From positions 1 through 64,000 of the forward strand of contig JAIBBZ010000023.1 of NCBI GenBank assembly GCA_019694435.1: 64,000 nucleotides of DNA, in the 5' to 3' direction. Origin of the DNA: Pirellulales bacterium (GTDB lineage Bacteria; Planctomycetota; Planctomycetia; Pirellulales; JAEUIK01). The number at the start of each line of letters is the position of its first letter. Positions within the stretch are counted from its first letter, which is position 1. The notes beneath the pieces were generated by a model that made no database searches, was not told where the DNA came from, and was given only the letters and a program-made list of their open reading frames with translations. Below, one piece after another: positions 25,845 to 35,168 of this stretch. The translations under genes and the position numbers were made by a program.

Positions 25845-26096
25845 CGAAGTTGCTCCTCTCTTCTCTTTGCAGTCTCGCTGCCCCCACCGCAAGTGCCTGC
25901 GTCGCGGGCAAACTCTGACCCGATCCTTCGCAACCGCTGGCCACGTGTCCAATTCTCCACAGGTCCAATGCGAGTTGCAACCAGGTGCAGAAAACTTATC
26001 TGCGCAAACGCCAGCAAATCGCTAACATTCGATCATCGCATTCCCTGCGATGCTGGCCCCGCCATCGCTTCGACCCCCGAACTGTCGAGCAGCCCG

Positions 26097-27425
26097 ATGC
26101 CCTCGGCAACCGCGATCCGCCAACTCGCCGAGCGTGTGCGCCACGGTTCGGCGCGCGCTGCAGACCTGCTGGCAGCCTGCTTGGAAAGTATCGATCGGCA
26201 CGAGGCCCGGATCGGTGCCTGGGTCGTCGTCGATCGTGCAGGCGCCCAGCGCGCGGCCGAAGCGAGCGATCGTCGACGCGCCGCGGGACGTTCGTTGGGG
26301 CCGATGGACGGCATGCCGATCGGCGTCAAAGACCTGTTCGACGTCGCAGGTCTGCCCACGCGGTCCGGCTCGTCGCTCACCTCCGACGCGCCCGCCCAGC
26401 GCGACGCGAACCTCGTCGAGCGGCTCCGCGCCGCCGGTGCGGTCATCCTCGGCAAGACCGTGACGACCGAGTGGGCGTGTTTCGACCCCTCGGCGACCGC
26501 CAACCCCTGGCATCCCCAGGCCACGCCGGGAGGTTCGAGCAGCGGGTCCGCAGCGGCCGTCGCAGCGGGCATGTGCTGGGCCGCGCTCGGCTCGCAAACC
26601 GGAGGCTCCATCACTCGCCCGGCAACCTTTTGCGGCACCAGTGGGCTCAAGCCGGCCTGGAACGAGTTGAGCCTCGCCGGCGTCTGTCCGGTGAGTTATC
26701 ACCTCGATCACCCTGGTCCGATCGCCGTTAGAGTCGGCGAGTTGCGCGACGTCTTTGCCGCGCTCACAGGCGATGCGCCGGCGGATGGATCGGCCGCTTC
26801 GACGCCAGGCCAGGCGTCTTCTCCACCCCGAATTCGCTGGCTCAAGGGCTTCTTCTGGACAGCCGCCGATGCAACCGTGCAAGCGCACACCGCTCAGGCC
26901 GTCGAACGCCTGCGCAGCGCCGGTGCCCAAGTGCACGAGCATCCGTTGCCGACCATGTTCGACGAGGTTATTCCCGCACACCGCACGATCATGGCCGTCG
27001 AAGCGGCGGGCGTGCATCGCGAGCATTTTCCAGCGCAGCGCGAATGGTTTGGTCGCGAGGTCGCGCGGCTGTTGGACGAGGGCCGCGCCGCGGCGGCAGT
27101 GGATTTTGCCGTGGCGTTGGAATTCCAACGGGACTGGCGAACCGCGGTCGACGCCCTGACGGCTGCCGAATCCTGCGACGCGCTGCTGACGCCTGCGACC
27201 CTATCGCCGGCCCCGTTGCGGCGGGACACGACCGGCGATCCACGGTTCAATTCCCCCTGGAGCCTGGCCGGCGCCCCGACCGTGTCGCTGCCGTGCGGGC
27301 TGTCGTCCGAGGGTCTCCCGGTGGGGTTGCAGTTGATCGGGAGCCGCAGATCGACGCGTGCTTTGCTCGATATCGCCGCCTGGTGCGAGACGGTGCTGGG
27401 ATTCGCCGCCGAACCCCCGACTTGA
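26097..27425 (+). CDS. Amidase signature family enzyme
   Basis: A 442-residue amidase-signature enzyme. The Ser-cisSer-Lys triad is recognisable as Lys78 in IGVKDLFDV, cis-Ser147 in GGSSSGS (residues 145-151), and the nucleophile Ser171 in TGGSITRP; the 24-residue spacing of the two serines matches the family. Members hydrolyse carboxylic amides, including aryl amides, ureides and the Glu-tRNA amide of GatA. The C-terminal region here (LSCGL- and VGLQLIGS-type strands) fits generic amidases, not the full GatA. No GatB or GatC gene is linked. The ATG at 26097 has no strong ribosome-binding site, so a slightly different start is possible. Confidence 0.85.
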   Translation: MPSATAIRQLAERVRHGSARAADLLAACLESIDRHEARIGAWVVVDRAGAQRAAEASDRRRAAGRSLGPMDGMPIGVKDLFDVAGLPTRSGSSLTSDAPAQRDANLVERLRAAGAVILGKTVTTEWACFDPSATANPWHPQATPGGSSSGSAAAVAAGMCWAALGSQTGGSITRPATFCGTSGLKPAWNELSLAGVCPVSYHLDHPGPIAVRVGELRDVFAALTGDAPADGSAASTPGQASSPPRIRWLKGFFWTAADATVQAHTAQAVERLRSAGAQVHEHPLPTMFDEVIPAHRTIMAVEAAGVHREHFPAQREWFGREVARLLDEGRAAAAVDFAVALEFQRDWRTAVDALTAAESCDALLTPATLSPAPLRRDTTGDPRFNSPWSLAGAPTVSLPCGLSSEGLPVGLQLIGSRRSTRALLDIAAWCETVLGFAAEPPT

Positions 27426-27531
27426 CACCCGGCCGGAAGGAGTCAGGCTAGGCCTGTTCTTCACCACCCCTGCGCGATCGGATCGGGGCCGATTGACCGC
27501 GCTGTTGCTGTCCCCACCTGGAGCCCCTGGC

Positions 27532-28962
27532 ATGTCTTTCCGCACGTTCGGCCGACTGGCCCTGGCCTGTTTCGTTGGTGTGTGTTGCCTGACCGGCATG
27601 GCCGGACCTGCCCGGGGACTCGACGTCGGCTTTGCCGAAGTCGAGATCACGCCCACGGTCGGCGGCAAGCGGCCCGTCTATATCGCCGGATATGGCATGA
27701 ACCGTCGGGCCAAAGACGTGCACGACCCGTTGTTTGCCCGGGCCGTGGTGCTGCGCGACGGCGAGACGAAGTTTGCCCTGGTTTCGATCGACGTCGTCGG
27801 TTTGCAGTACCCCACGGTACTGAGCATCCGCTCCAAGCTCACCGACTACGGCTACGTGATGGTTTCGAGCACGCACAACCACGAGGGGCCCGATACAGTC
27901 GGCATCTGGGGCCCGTCGCCGATCGCCTCGGGCGTCGACGCCAAGTGGCTGGCCAGTCTGGAAGAAAAGGCCGTCGCGGCCGTCAAGCAGGCCGAAAGCC
28001 AGGCGGCGCCGTGCAAGGCGACCTACGGCACGGCCTCGGACGAAGCACTGCTGCGCGACTCGCGCGAGCCCTATGTGTTCGACCCCGTCCTGAGGGCCAT
28101 CAAGTTCACCCGCGAAGACAACCAGCAACTTCAGGGCGTGCTGATCCAATGGAACTGCCATCCCGAATCGATGGGCAGCGAAAACCAAAGCATCACGGCT
28201 GACTTCATCTGGGCCACCGTGGCACAGGTCAAGGAAAAGCTGGCCTGCCCCGTGGCCTATTTCACTGGCGCAGTGGGCGGCCTGATGGCTCCGCCGCGCG
28301 GCAAGATCCCCAATGCCCAAGGCGAGTTTCCGCCTGAAGGCGATTTCGAGTTTTGCGAGTTGTACGGCAAGGCGGTTGGTCAGTTGGCGCTCAAAGCGCT
28401 CGAAGCGACCGAGCCGGTCAACCTGTCGCCGCTGCAGGTGGCCGCGAAGCCGATTTCGATTCCGTTGGAGAACAAGCTGTACCAGGTGGCGCGGATGCTG
28501 GGCATCATGAAGCGCAACGGCGTCCGCTGGACCGGCAATTCGGAGGATGTTGGCGAAGAGCTGCCGCGCGGCGTCAAAGACGTTCAAGGCGCCGCCGTCA
28601 CCGAGGTGGCCGTCATCCGGCTGGGCGACGTCCACGTGGCGTGCATCCCGGGCGAGCTCTACCCGGAATTGATCTACGGCAAGTACCAGGATCCGGTTGA
28701 CCCGGCGGCCGATTTTCCCGAGGCCCCGCTGGAGCAGACGATCGTCGGCATCCTGCCCAGCGACAAATGGCTGCTGTTCGGCCTGGCAAACGATGAGATC
28801 GGCTACATCGTTCCCAAGCGTCAATGGGACGTCGTCGCGCCGTTTTGCTACGGTCGCACCGAGGCCCAATACGGCGAGGAGAACAGCATCGGCGCCGAAG
28901 CCGCGCCGCTGGTGATGGATGCGCTGGCGCGGCGGATGGCCGAGCTTCGCGCCAAGCCATGA
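27532..28962 (+). CDS. Secreted neutral/alkaline ceramidase-like hydrolase
   Basis: A 476-residue exported enzyme: a signal peptide (LALACFVGVCCLTGMAGPARG) followed by a neutral/alkaline ceramidase N-terminal type domain. Shared features are the pattern GFAEVEITPT, IAGYGMNRRAKDVHDPLFARAVVL, VSSTHNHEGPDTVG (the zinc-binding His-x-His motif), and WNCHPESMG. True ceramidases are longer, and planctomycete members may act on other amides or glycolipids. A Glu/Asp-rich C-terminal part follows. It is translationally coupled to the peptidase gene downstream: its TGA overlaps that gene's ATG (ATGA). It probably acts outside the cytoplasm. Confidence 0.75.
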   Translation: MSFRTFGRLALACFVGVCCLTGMAGPARGLDVGFAEVEITPTVGGKRPVYIAGYGMNRRAKDVHDPLFARAVVLRDGETKFALVSIDVVGLQYPTVLSIRSKLTDYGYVMVSSTHNHEGPDTVGIWGPSPIASGVDAKWLASLEEKAVAAVKQAESQAAPCKATYGTASDEALLRDSREPYVFDPVLRAIKFTREDNQQLQGVLIQWNCHPESMGSENQSITADFIWATVAQVKEKLACPVAYFTGAVGGLMAPPRGKIPNAQGEFPPEGDFEFCELYGKAVGQLALKALEATEPVNLSPLQVAAKPISIPLENKLYQVARMLGIMKRNGVRWTGNSEDVGEELPRGVKDVQGAAVTEVAVIRLGDVHVACIPGELYPELIYGKYQDPVDPAADFPEAPLEQTIVGILPSDKWLLFGLANDEIGYIVPKRQWDVVAPFCYGRTEAQYGEENSIGAEAAPLVMDALARRMAELRAKP

Positions 28963-30920
28963 GGCCGCGGTTCACCGTCACGATCGCGGCGATAGCCCAG
29001 TGCGCGGCGCTGATCGCCTGCGCAGCGCACGGCGTCGCCAGGGGCGAAGAACCCGAGGATCCGCGCCGGCCCGCCGCCGTGCAGACCGAGGGCGTGCCGG
29101 TTGTTCCGGTCGAGGTGTTCGAACGCCTGCGGCAGTACCAGAACGTGCGCACCGCGACGTTCGCCGGCTGGGCACCCGACGGGCGCGGCGTCCTCGTCGC
29201 CACGCGGTTCGGCAACGCGACGCAGTTGCATCGCGTCTACGATCCCGGCGGCCGGCGCGAGCAGATCACGTTTTTCGACGAGCCCACCGGCGGACAGTTC
29301 GTTCCCCAGGCGACCGACGGCGCCATGCTGGCGGTTCACAGCCAAGGTGGCGACGAAAACGACCAGGTCTACCTGATCGAGCCGGCCGCCGGGCGTTCGA
29401 CGTTGTTGACCGACGGCCATTCGCGCAACCTGTTGGGCCCCGTGCGCGACGACGGCACGCAGATGATCGTGCACAGCAATCGCCGCAACGGCCGCGATAC
29501 GGATCTGTACGTCTGCGCATCCCGCCAGCCCGGTCCCGGCGAATTGCTCCTGCAGGTCGACGGACAGTTTTGGCAGGCGGCCGATTGGTCGCGCGACGGC
29601 GGCCGAGTCCTGCTCAAACGGTACGTTTCGATCAACGAGGCCTATCCGGCGGAAATCGCCGTCGACACGCGCAAACTCCGCAATCTGCCGCTGCCCGACA
29701 TTGCCCGCGCGGCCGTTGGCGATCTGCGGTACGCCCACGACGACGCGGCGGCCTTCATCACAACCGACGCCCGGGGCGAATTCCTCGAGCTGGCCCGGCT
29801 CGATCTGGCCACGGGACGCTACACCTGGCTGGCCGACGACCTGGGCCAGGACGTCGACAGCCTGGAAGTCGATCGCGCCACGGGCCGGCTGGCCTTCACC
29901 ACCAACGATGACGGCGCGAGCCGGTTGTTTCTCTGGCAGGCCGGCGAGCGCCGCGAGCTGAAGCTGCCGCTGGGCATCGTCGGCAACCTCGAGTTCTCGC
30001 CCGACGGCAGCCACTTGGGCTTCACGCTGGCGCGACCCGCTGCACCGGCCGATGCCTATTCGGTCCGCGTCGACAGCGGCGAGCTCACCCGCTGGACGTA
30101 TAGCGAGGTCGGCGGGCTCAACCCCGAGCGCTTTGTGACGCCCGAGCGGATCAAGTGCCCGAGCTTTGACCAGCGCGACGTGCCGGCCTATCTGTACCTG
30201 CCCCAACCGCCCGGCGCCGGGCCCGCGCCCGTGCTGATCCTGATCCATGGCGGTCCCGAATCGCAATACCGGCCGTTGTTCAGCGGGTTGATTCAATACT
30301 GGGTCAACGAGCAGCAACTGGCGGTGATTTGCCCCAACGTGCGCGGTTCGGCCGGTTACGGCAAGACCTACCTGCAACTCGACAACGGCCCCAACCGCGA
30401 GACCAGCGTGCGGGATATCGGCGCGGTGCTCGACTACATCGCTAAGCGACCGGAGCTGGATGCCGGGCGCGTCGGCGTGATGGGCGGTTCGTACGGCGGC
30501 TACATGGTCTTGGCCTCGCTGGCCATGTTCGGCGAGCGGTTGCGTGCCGGCATTGATCAGGTGGGCATCGCCAATTTCATTTCATTCCTCGAACAGACCA
30601 GTCCCTATCGCCAGGACTTGCGCCGGGCCGAATACGGCGACGAGCGCGACCCGGCGATGCGCCAGGTATTCGAACGGATCAATCCGACCAACAACGCCGA
30701 GCGGATCCGCGCGGCGCTGTTGGTCTCGCACGGAGTGAACGATCCGCGCGTGCCCTTTGGCGAAGCGCAGCAGATCGCCGCCAAGGTCCGCGCCGCCGGG
30801 CAGCCGGTGTGGACCGTGTATGCTGACAACGAAGGACACGGTTTTGCCAAGAAGGACAACCGCGACTATCTCACGGCCGTCGAGGCGATGTTCCTCGAGC
30901 GCTACTTGATCGCGCCCTGA
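28959..30920 (+). CDS. Secreted S9 prolyl oligopeptidase-family peptidase
   Basis: A 653-residue serine peptidase of family S9 with an N-terminal signal peptide. The first about 390 residues form a beta-propeller-like domain (repeated D-x-G and WxxDG patterns such as AADWSRDGGRVL and NLEFSPDGSHLGF); the C-terminal domain is an alpha/beta hydrolase. The triad is Ser511 in GGSYGGY, Asp595 in GVNDPRVP and His627 in EGHGF, all in the expected order. It should hydrolyse short peptides after Pro or other residues outside the cytoplasm. It starts in ATGA overlap with the ceramidase-like gene, so the two form one operon of secreted hydrolases. Confidence 0.9.
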   Translation: MRPRFTVTIAAIAQCAALIACAAHGVARGEEPEDPRRPAAVQTEGVPVVPVEVFERLRQYQNVRTATFAGWAPDGRGVLVATRFGNATQLHRVYDPGGRREQITFFDEPTGGQFVPQATDGAMLAVHSQGGDENDQVYLIEPAAGRSTLLTDGHSRNLLGPVRDDGTQMIVHSNRRNGRDTDLYVCASRQPGPGELLLQVDGQFWQAADWSRDGGRVLLKRYVSINEAYPAEIAVDTRKLRNLPLPDIARAAVGDLRYAHDDAAAFITTDARGEFLELARLDLATGRYTWLADDLGQDVDSLEVDRATGRLAFTTNDDGASRLFLWQAGERRELKLPLGIVGNLEFSPDGSHLGFTLARPAAPADAYSVRVDSGELTRWTYSEVGGLNPERFVTPERIKCPSFDQRDVPAYLYLPQPPGAGPAPVLILIHGGPESQYRPLFSGLIQYWVNEQQLAVICPNVRGSAGYGKTYLQLDNGPNRETSVRDIGAVLDYIAKRPELDAGRVGVMGGSYGGYMVLASLAMFGERLRAGIDQVGIANFISFLEQTSPYRQDLRRAEYGDERDPAMRQVFERINPTNNAERIRAALLVSHGVNDPRVPFGEAQQIAAKVRAAGQPVWTVYADNEGHGFAKKDNRDYLTAVEAMFLERYLIAP

Positions 30921-30924
30921 CCGC

Positions 30925-31242
30925 TTAGAGACTCGCCAGCAGGCCGCTCATCTCGCCGGCCGCATGGTGATTGCCCTCGCGTTGGGCCGCTTCGATCCCT
31001 TGCTGGAGTGCGGCGCGGGCCTCTGCGGCGCGCGCCAGCGCAATCAACCGCTGGCCAGCCATCAAGAACGCGGGCACATACGGAGGCGAGTCCGCCATCA
31101 GGCCCGACAAGATCTCCAGGCTCCGCTCGTGGTTGCCCTCTTTGTCGAGTTCGAGGGCCAGGCTGTAGCGCAAGAAGGCATCGTGCGGATCGTCGGCGAG
31201 CATGGCCTCGATCCGCTGCCGGCGAGAAATGGGCGCGTTCAT
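30925..31242 (-). CDS. Small TPR protein
   Basis: A 105-residue helical protein with two to three tetratricopeptide-like repeats (DPHDAFLRYSLALELDKEG, then YVPAFLMAGQRLIALARAAEA). TPRs mediate protein-protein contacts; no enzymatic function is suggested. The ATG at 31242 is the first good start; the open frame upstream is noncoding. It converges with the S9 peptidase (4 nt apart) and lies downstream of a methyltransferase-like gene on the same strand. Confidence 0.65.
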   Translation of the reverse strand: MNAPISRRQRIEAMLADDPHDAFLRYSLALELDKEGNHERSLEILSGLMADSPPYVPAFLMAGQRLIALARAAEARAALQQGIEAAQREGNHHAAGEMSGLLASL

Positions 31243-31360
31243 CGTGCTGCAAACTTCCAGGCAGGCCCGGTGCTCGAGGCCCCGGGTCGAGAAACGATCG
31301 ACACCGCGCCAGGGTGCTTGGCGGCCGGCTCGACCTGTCGCCAACATACCGCGGCGGCGA

Positions 31361-31897
31361 CTAGGCTGCTTTGCGCCCGTTAGCTTTGGCCGCCAGCCGT
31401 TCGACTTCGGCGCGGTCGAGCTCGTCGAAATCGACCCGGAGTTCCTCGTCGATCTCCTCGCGCATCACCAGCGAGTGCTTTTCCAGTAGCCGGGGCAGGT
31501 AGAACCAGGCCTTGGCGAGCGACTGCTTGTCGACCGTGGACGAGATCACCACCAGTTCGGCCTTGGGCAGGTCGTTCGCCTTGCGCGAGAGGGCCGAGAA
31601 CGGGTCGCCGGGGATCAAGCGGAACTTGGCGCCCGTCGGCGACAGCAGGCGGTGCATTTCCTTGATGGCAACCCCCTCGCCATCGTTGCGCGCCTCGAAT
31701 AGATCGATGCCCGAGTAGCGAATCGTTTCTTCGGGGTGCAGCCGCCGGGCGAGGTCGATCATCCGCAACGCGCGTTGGCCTTCGCCGACGCCGATCTCGA
31801 GGATCGAGGTCACCTGCTCGCGCTTGATGGTGCGGTAGAGCTTGCGTTCGCTTGCTGGCTTGGATAGATACGCCAGGTAGAGATACTTAAGTCCCAT
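31361..31897 (-). CDS. SAM-methyltransferase-fold protein
   Basis: A 178-residue protein with a Rossmann-like methyltransferase core: motif I ILEIGVGEGQRALRMID near residue 32 and an acidic motif II in YSGIDLFEA. A later strand, AELVVIS, sits where motif IV is expected. The typical proline/aromatic active-site motif is not obvious, so catalytic activity is uncertain, and no substrate is suggested. It starts at 31897 with AGGAAGG upstream and ends in a Lys/Ala-rich tail. It precedes the TPR gene on the same strand. Planctomycetes seem to conserve this short form; the family is otherwise unnamed. Confidence 0.55.
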   Translation of the reverse strand: MGLKYLYLAYLSKPASERKLYRTIKREQVTSILEIGVGEGQRALRMIDLARRLHPEETIRYSGIDLFEARNDGEGVAIKEMHRLLSPTGAKFRLIPGDPFSALSRKANDLPKAELVVISSTVDKQSLAKAWFYLPRLLEKHSLVMREEIDEELRVDFDELDRAEVERLAAKANGRKAA

Positions 31898-32208
31898 CGT
31901 CGCTCGACCTTCCTGGGATGCGACTGTTCGAGCCCGTGCGGGCGAGCAGTCGGGGCCGGCCCTGACCCTGCTGGATGGATGCCCGCTGCTGGCGCGCCCA
32001 GGGGTGGCGCGAGGCGGCGTGCCTAATCGTTATTCGGATGCTCCAGGAAACAAAATCGAGCCGTTTTTTCCGACTTTTCGGCCAGCGTACGGCCGCTCCG
32101 ACCGCCCATTCGTAGCGATAGGCTATATTCCTGAAGACCATTCCCGGGGGAGCGGCCGGCCGCATTCCCCCTCGGGATTCCTCGATTTGCCCGGAGCGAA
32201 GGACCTTC
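31898..32208. other. 311-nt intergenic region upstream of rfbB
   Basis: No gene is supported here. It holds a candidate minus-10 box TATATT (32124-32129) and a strong palindromic hairpin (32146-32171) in the probable leader of rfbB, described separately. No convincing minus-35 is seen. Confidence 0.5.
32146..32171 (+). promoter_or_regulatory. Leader hairpin upstream of rfbB
   Basis: A perfect 12-nt palindrome (GCGGCCGGCCGC, 32152-32163) flanked by GGGGGA and TCCCCC (with 2 nt extra), giving a stable stem-loop 40-60 nt before the rfbB start codon. It could affect transcription or stability of the dTDP-sugar operon. Confidence 0.35.
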
Positions 32209-33270
32209 ATGCGCACGATTCTCGTCACCGGCGGCGCCGGCTTTATCGGTAGCTGCTTCGTTCGCCTGGCCATTGCCCGGCAAGACGTGCAAGTGGTCAA
32301 CCTCGACAAGCTGACCTACGCCGGCAACCTCGATTCGCTGGCCGGCGCGCTCGACGATCCGTTGCACGTGTTCGTCCACGGCGACATTTGCGATCGCGCG
32401 CTGGTCGACCGGCTGCTCGACGAGCATCAGCCGCAAGCGATCGTCAACTTCGCCGCCGAATCGCACGTCGATCGGTCGATCGACGGACCCGAGGCGTTCG
32501 TCAAGACCAACGTCGGCGGCACCTTCACCCTGCTCGAGGCCGCCCGCGGCTATTGGAAGGCGCTGGCCGACGGCCCGCGCGACGAGTTCCGCTTCTTGCA
32601 CGTCTCGACCGACGAGGTCTACGGTTCGCTGGGGGCCACGGGGGCGTTCGTGGAAACGACTCCCTATGCCCCAAATTCGCCGTATTCGGCCTCGAAGGCG
32701 GCCGCCGACCACTTCGTCCGTGCTTATCACCACACCTACGGCATGCCCACGCTCACGACGAATTGTTCGAACAACTACGGCCCCTATCAGTTCCCTGAAA
32801 AACTGATCCCGTTGATGATCCTCAACGCGCTCGACGGCAAACCGTTGCCGGTCTACGGCGACGGGCTCAACATCCGCGATTGGCTGTACGTCGAGGATCA
32901 CTGCCGGGCCATCCAGACCGTGCTCGACCGCGGGCAGCCCGGCGAGGTCTACAACATCGGCGGCAACTCGGAACGTACCAATCTCGACGTCGTCCATACC
33001 ATCTGCGACATCGTCGATCGCTTGCGCCCGGGACTGAAACACGCGCCTTGCCGTTCGTTGATCACGCGTGTCAAGGATCGCCCCGGCCACGACCGGCGCT
33101 ATGCCATCGACGCCTCGAAGATCAAGACGCAGTTGGGCTGGGAGCCGCAGGAAACCTTCGCCACGGGCATCGAACACACGGTCCGCTGGTATCTCGAAAA
33201 CCCCACCTGGGTCGAGCGCGTCACCTCGGGCAAGTACCAGCGCGAGCGTCTCGGCCTGGCCGTGTCTTGA
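32209..33270 (+). CDS. rfbB: dTDP-glucose 4,6-dehydratase
   Basis: A 353-residue short-chain dehydrogenase of the extended type that converts dTDP-D-glucose to dTDP-4-keto-6-deoxyglucose, the second committed step of deoxysugar synthesis. The NAD-binding motif TGGAGFIGS is at residues 7-15, the catalytic STDEVYG near 138, and the YSASK (YxxxK) pair near 162; the substrate-binding [17 protein letters not shown] and RDWLYVEDH motifs are intact. AAGGA precedes the ATG at 32209. The next gene is rfbA, 29 nt downstream, so the two are an operon making dTDP-sugar for surface polysaccharide; rfbC and rfbD are not in the window. Confidence 0.95.
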   Translation: MRTILVTGGAGFIGSCFVRLAIARQDVQVVNLDKLTYAGNLDSLAGALDDPLHVFVHGDICDRALVDRLLDEHQPQAIVNFAAESHVDRSIDGPEAFVKTNVGGTFTLLEAARGYWKALADGPRDEFRFLHVSTDEVYGSLGATGAFVETTPYAPNSPYSASKAAADHFVRAYHHTYGMPTLTTNCSNNYGPYQFPEKLIPLMILNALDGKPLPVYGDGLNIRDWLYVEDHCRAIQTVLDRGQPGEVYNIGGNSERTNLDVVHTICDIVDRLRPGLKHAPCRSLITRVKDRPGHDRRYAIDASKIKTQLGWEPQETFATGIEHTVRWYLENPTWVERVTSGKYQRERLGLAVS

Positions 33271-33299
33271 ACTCTTCCTTCGTCGAAAGAACTCGCCGC

Positions 33300-34214
33300 A
33301 TGTCGCCCGAATCGACCGCACCGACGCCGCGTTGCAAGAAGGGGATCGTGCTCGCCGGCGGGTCGGGCACGCGCCTGCACCCGATCACGCGCAGCGTGAG
33401 CAAGCAATTGCTGCCCATTTACGACAAGCCGATGGTGTACTATCCGCTGTCGACCCTGATGCTGGCTGGCATTCGCGACGTGCTTCTGATCTCCACGCCA
33501 GAAGACATCGGCAGCTTCGAACGCCTGCTCGGCGACGGCCATCAGCTGGGCATCTCGATTCGGTATTGCGTGCAGGCGCGCCCCGAGGGGCTCGCCCAGG
33601 CATTCATCCTGGGCCGCGATTTCGTGGGCCGCGACCACTCGGCGCTGGTCCTGGGCGACAACATCTTCTACGGCCAGGGCTTTCAGAAGATGCTCGCCAA
33701 TGCCGCGTCGCAGGACGTCGGCGCCACGGTCTTCGCCTATGCCGTGAAGGACCCGCAGCGCTATGGCGTCGTCGAGATGGGCCCCGACGGCAAGGCTTTG
33801 TCGCTGGCCGAAAAACCCAAAGAGCCGAAGTCGAACCTGGCCGTGACGGGCCTGTACTTCTACGACAACCAGGTGCTCGACATCGCGGCGAATCTCCAGC
33901 CGTCGGCCCGCGGCGAGTTGGAGATTACCGACGTCAACAAGGAATACCTCCGCCGCGGACAGTTGCGCGTCGAGCGCTTCACCCGGGGTTTCGCCTGGCT
34001 CGATACCGGCACGCCCGAATCGCTGCTCCAGGCCGCGAACTTCATCGAGGCGATCGAGGCCCGGCAAGGGCTCAAGGTCGCGTGCCTCGAGGAGATCGCG
34101 CTGCACAAGGGCTTCATCACGGCCGACCAACTCGAAAAGCTCGCGACGACGATGAAGAACACCTACGGCCAGTACCTGCTGGAAATCCTGGCCCGTCCCG
34201 AGTTGGGCGGCTGA
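33300..34214 (+). CDS. rfbA: Glucose-1-phosphate thymidylyltransferase
   Basis: A 304-residue nucleotidyltransferase that makes dTDP-glucose from dTTP and glucose-1-phosphate, the substrate of RfbB. It shows the signature [22 protein letters not shown] near residue 15, [26 protein letters not shown] (metal-binding Asp) and GLYFYDN. The length fits the long form (about 290-300 residues). The first about 12 residues ([12 protein letters not shown]) are an extra N-terminal stretch. It follows rfbB by 29 nt on the same strand and is probably co-transcribed with it. Confidence 0.95.
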   Translation: MSPESTAPTPRCKKGIVLAGGSGTRLHPITRSVSKQLLPIYDKPMVYYPLSTLMLAGIRDVLLISTPEDIGSFERLLGDGHQLGISIRYCVQARPEGLAQAFILGRDFVGRDHSALVLGDNIFYGQGFQKMLANAASQDVGATVFAYAVKDPQRYGVVEMGPDGKALSLAEKPKEPKSNLAVTGLYFYDNQVLDIAANLQPSARGELEITDVNKEYLRRGQLRVERFTRGFAWLDTGTPESLLQAANFIEAIEARQGLKVACLEEIALHKGFITADQLEKLATTMKNTYGQYLLEILARPELGG

Positions 34215-34405
34215 GCGTCGTGCCCTTCCAGCCGCAGAGCTTGCCCGGTTTGCCCGACCGGCGGCCGGCCGCAAGGCCGTGGCCCGGATCGTTCAAGCCG
34301 ATGCGAATCTGCACTCGATAACCCGTGCTGGTGGTGCCGTTTTCTCGCGCCAGGCTGCGCGACTTTGCCCCTGGCCGGCGCCGTCACGTTTTCACGGGTT
34401 GGCCC

Positions 34406-34912
34406 ATGTGCAGACGCCTGTTCGGCTCGGCGGCGCTGACCGTGGCACTGGCGCTGTCGCCCGCTATGGCGCGGGCCCAGGTCATTGGCACAGGCCCATC
34501 GATCCGGCCTTCGCGAATCACGTTCCCCGAGTTGCATTTCGAACAGATCCGCTCGCAGCGACTCCAGATTCAGCCGCTGCAGTTCTCGCAGCTGGACGTG
34601 CCACCGATCCAACTGCCTTCGCTGCAACAGCCCGATTTGACGTTCGCGCCACTGGTGGTGCCGCGGCTGACGCGGGACCCGGTCCCTACGATTGGGGCCC
34701 CCGCCGGCTCGTTGTTCCTCGGACGGCTGACGACTCCCACTCGGCGCCCCGCTGCGCCGCCGCCTGCTCCGGCAGCGACTTTCGAAGGCTTTCGCCCCCG
34801 CACGAGCAGCCGCGCAATGGATACCGATCGGACGATGGCGGCCCCTTCAATGTCGCGCCCAAGCGATGAGCCGAGCACCAAGCTATCACGGCGTAAGCCT
34901 TTAGGCTGGTAG
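34406..34912 (+). CDS. Secreted hypothetical Pro/Gln-rich protein
   Basis: Family not recognised. A 168-residue exported protein with a signal peptide (LFGSAALTVALALSPAMARA) and a repetitive, Pro/Gln/Leu-rich mature part with short repeats around QIQPLQF and IQLPSLQQ, then a Pro/Arg-rich, basic C-terminus without predicted domain structure. It is likely a low-complexity envelope or surface-associated protein. The ATG at 34406 begins directly at the signal peptide; a GTG 81 nt earlier is unlikely. It lies between rfbA and the ketosynthase gene on the same strand. Confidence 0.5.
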   Translation: MCRRLFGSAALTVALALSPAMARAQVIGTGPSIRPSRITFPELHFEQIRSQRLQIQPLQFSQLDVPPIQLPSLQQPDLTFAPLVVPRLTRDPVPTIGAPAGSLFLGRLTTPTRRPAAPPPAPAATFEGFRPRTSSRAMDTDRTMAAPSMSRPSDEPSTKLSRRKPLGW

Positions 34913-35168
34913 CCGCAACGCATGTCGCGATGGGCACTGCGCCATCCCGGTGCGAGCCACGTCACATGACGAGGGCTTTTCGCGCTGTCTAGAGGGAGGA
35001 CGGCACCGCCAGCAGCGCCCGAATTGACCCTTTGTGCGCGGCTGTGGTAGCCTGCCCGACTTGGTTTTTCGATGATCTGGCCTGCCTGGGCAGCTCGCCC
35101 GGGCAACCGCCTTGGCCATCGGATGGCAAGGCCCCGCCGCACCGCATCCCCCACCTCCCGCAGCCGCG

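Noticed and set aside
27448-28869. 473-codon open frame antisense to the ceramidase-like gene
   Set aside because: Shadow of a gene with signal peptide and conserved motifs; composition is typical of antisense GC-rich DNA.
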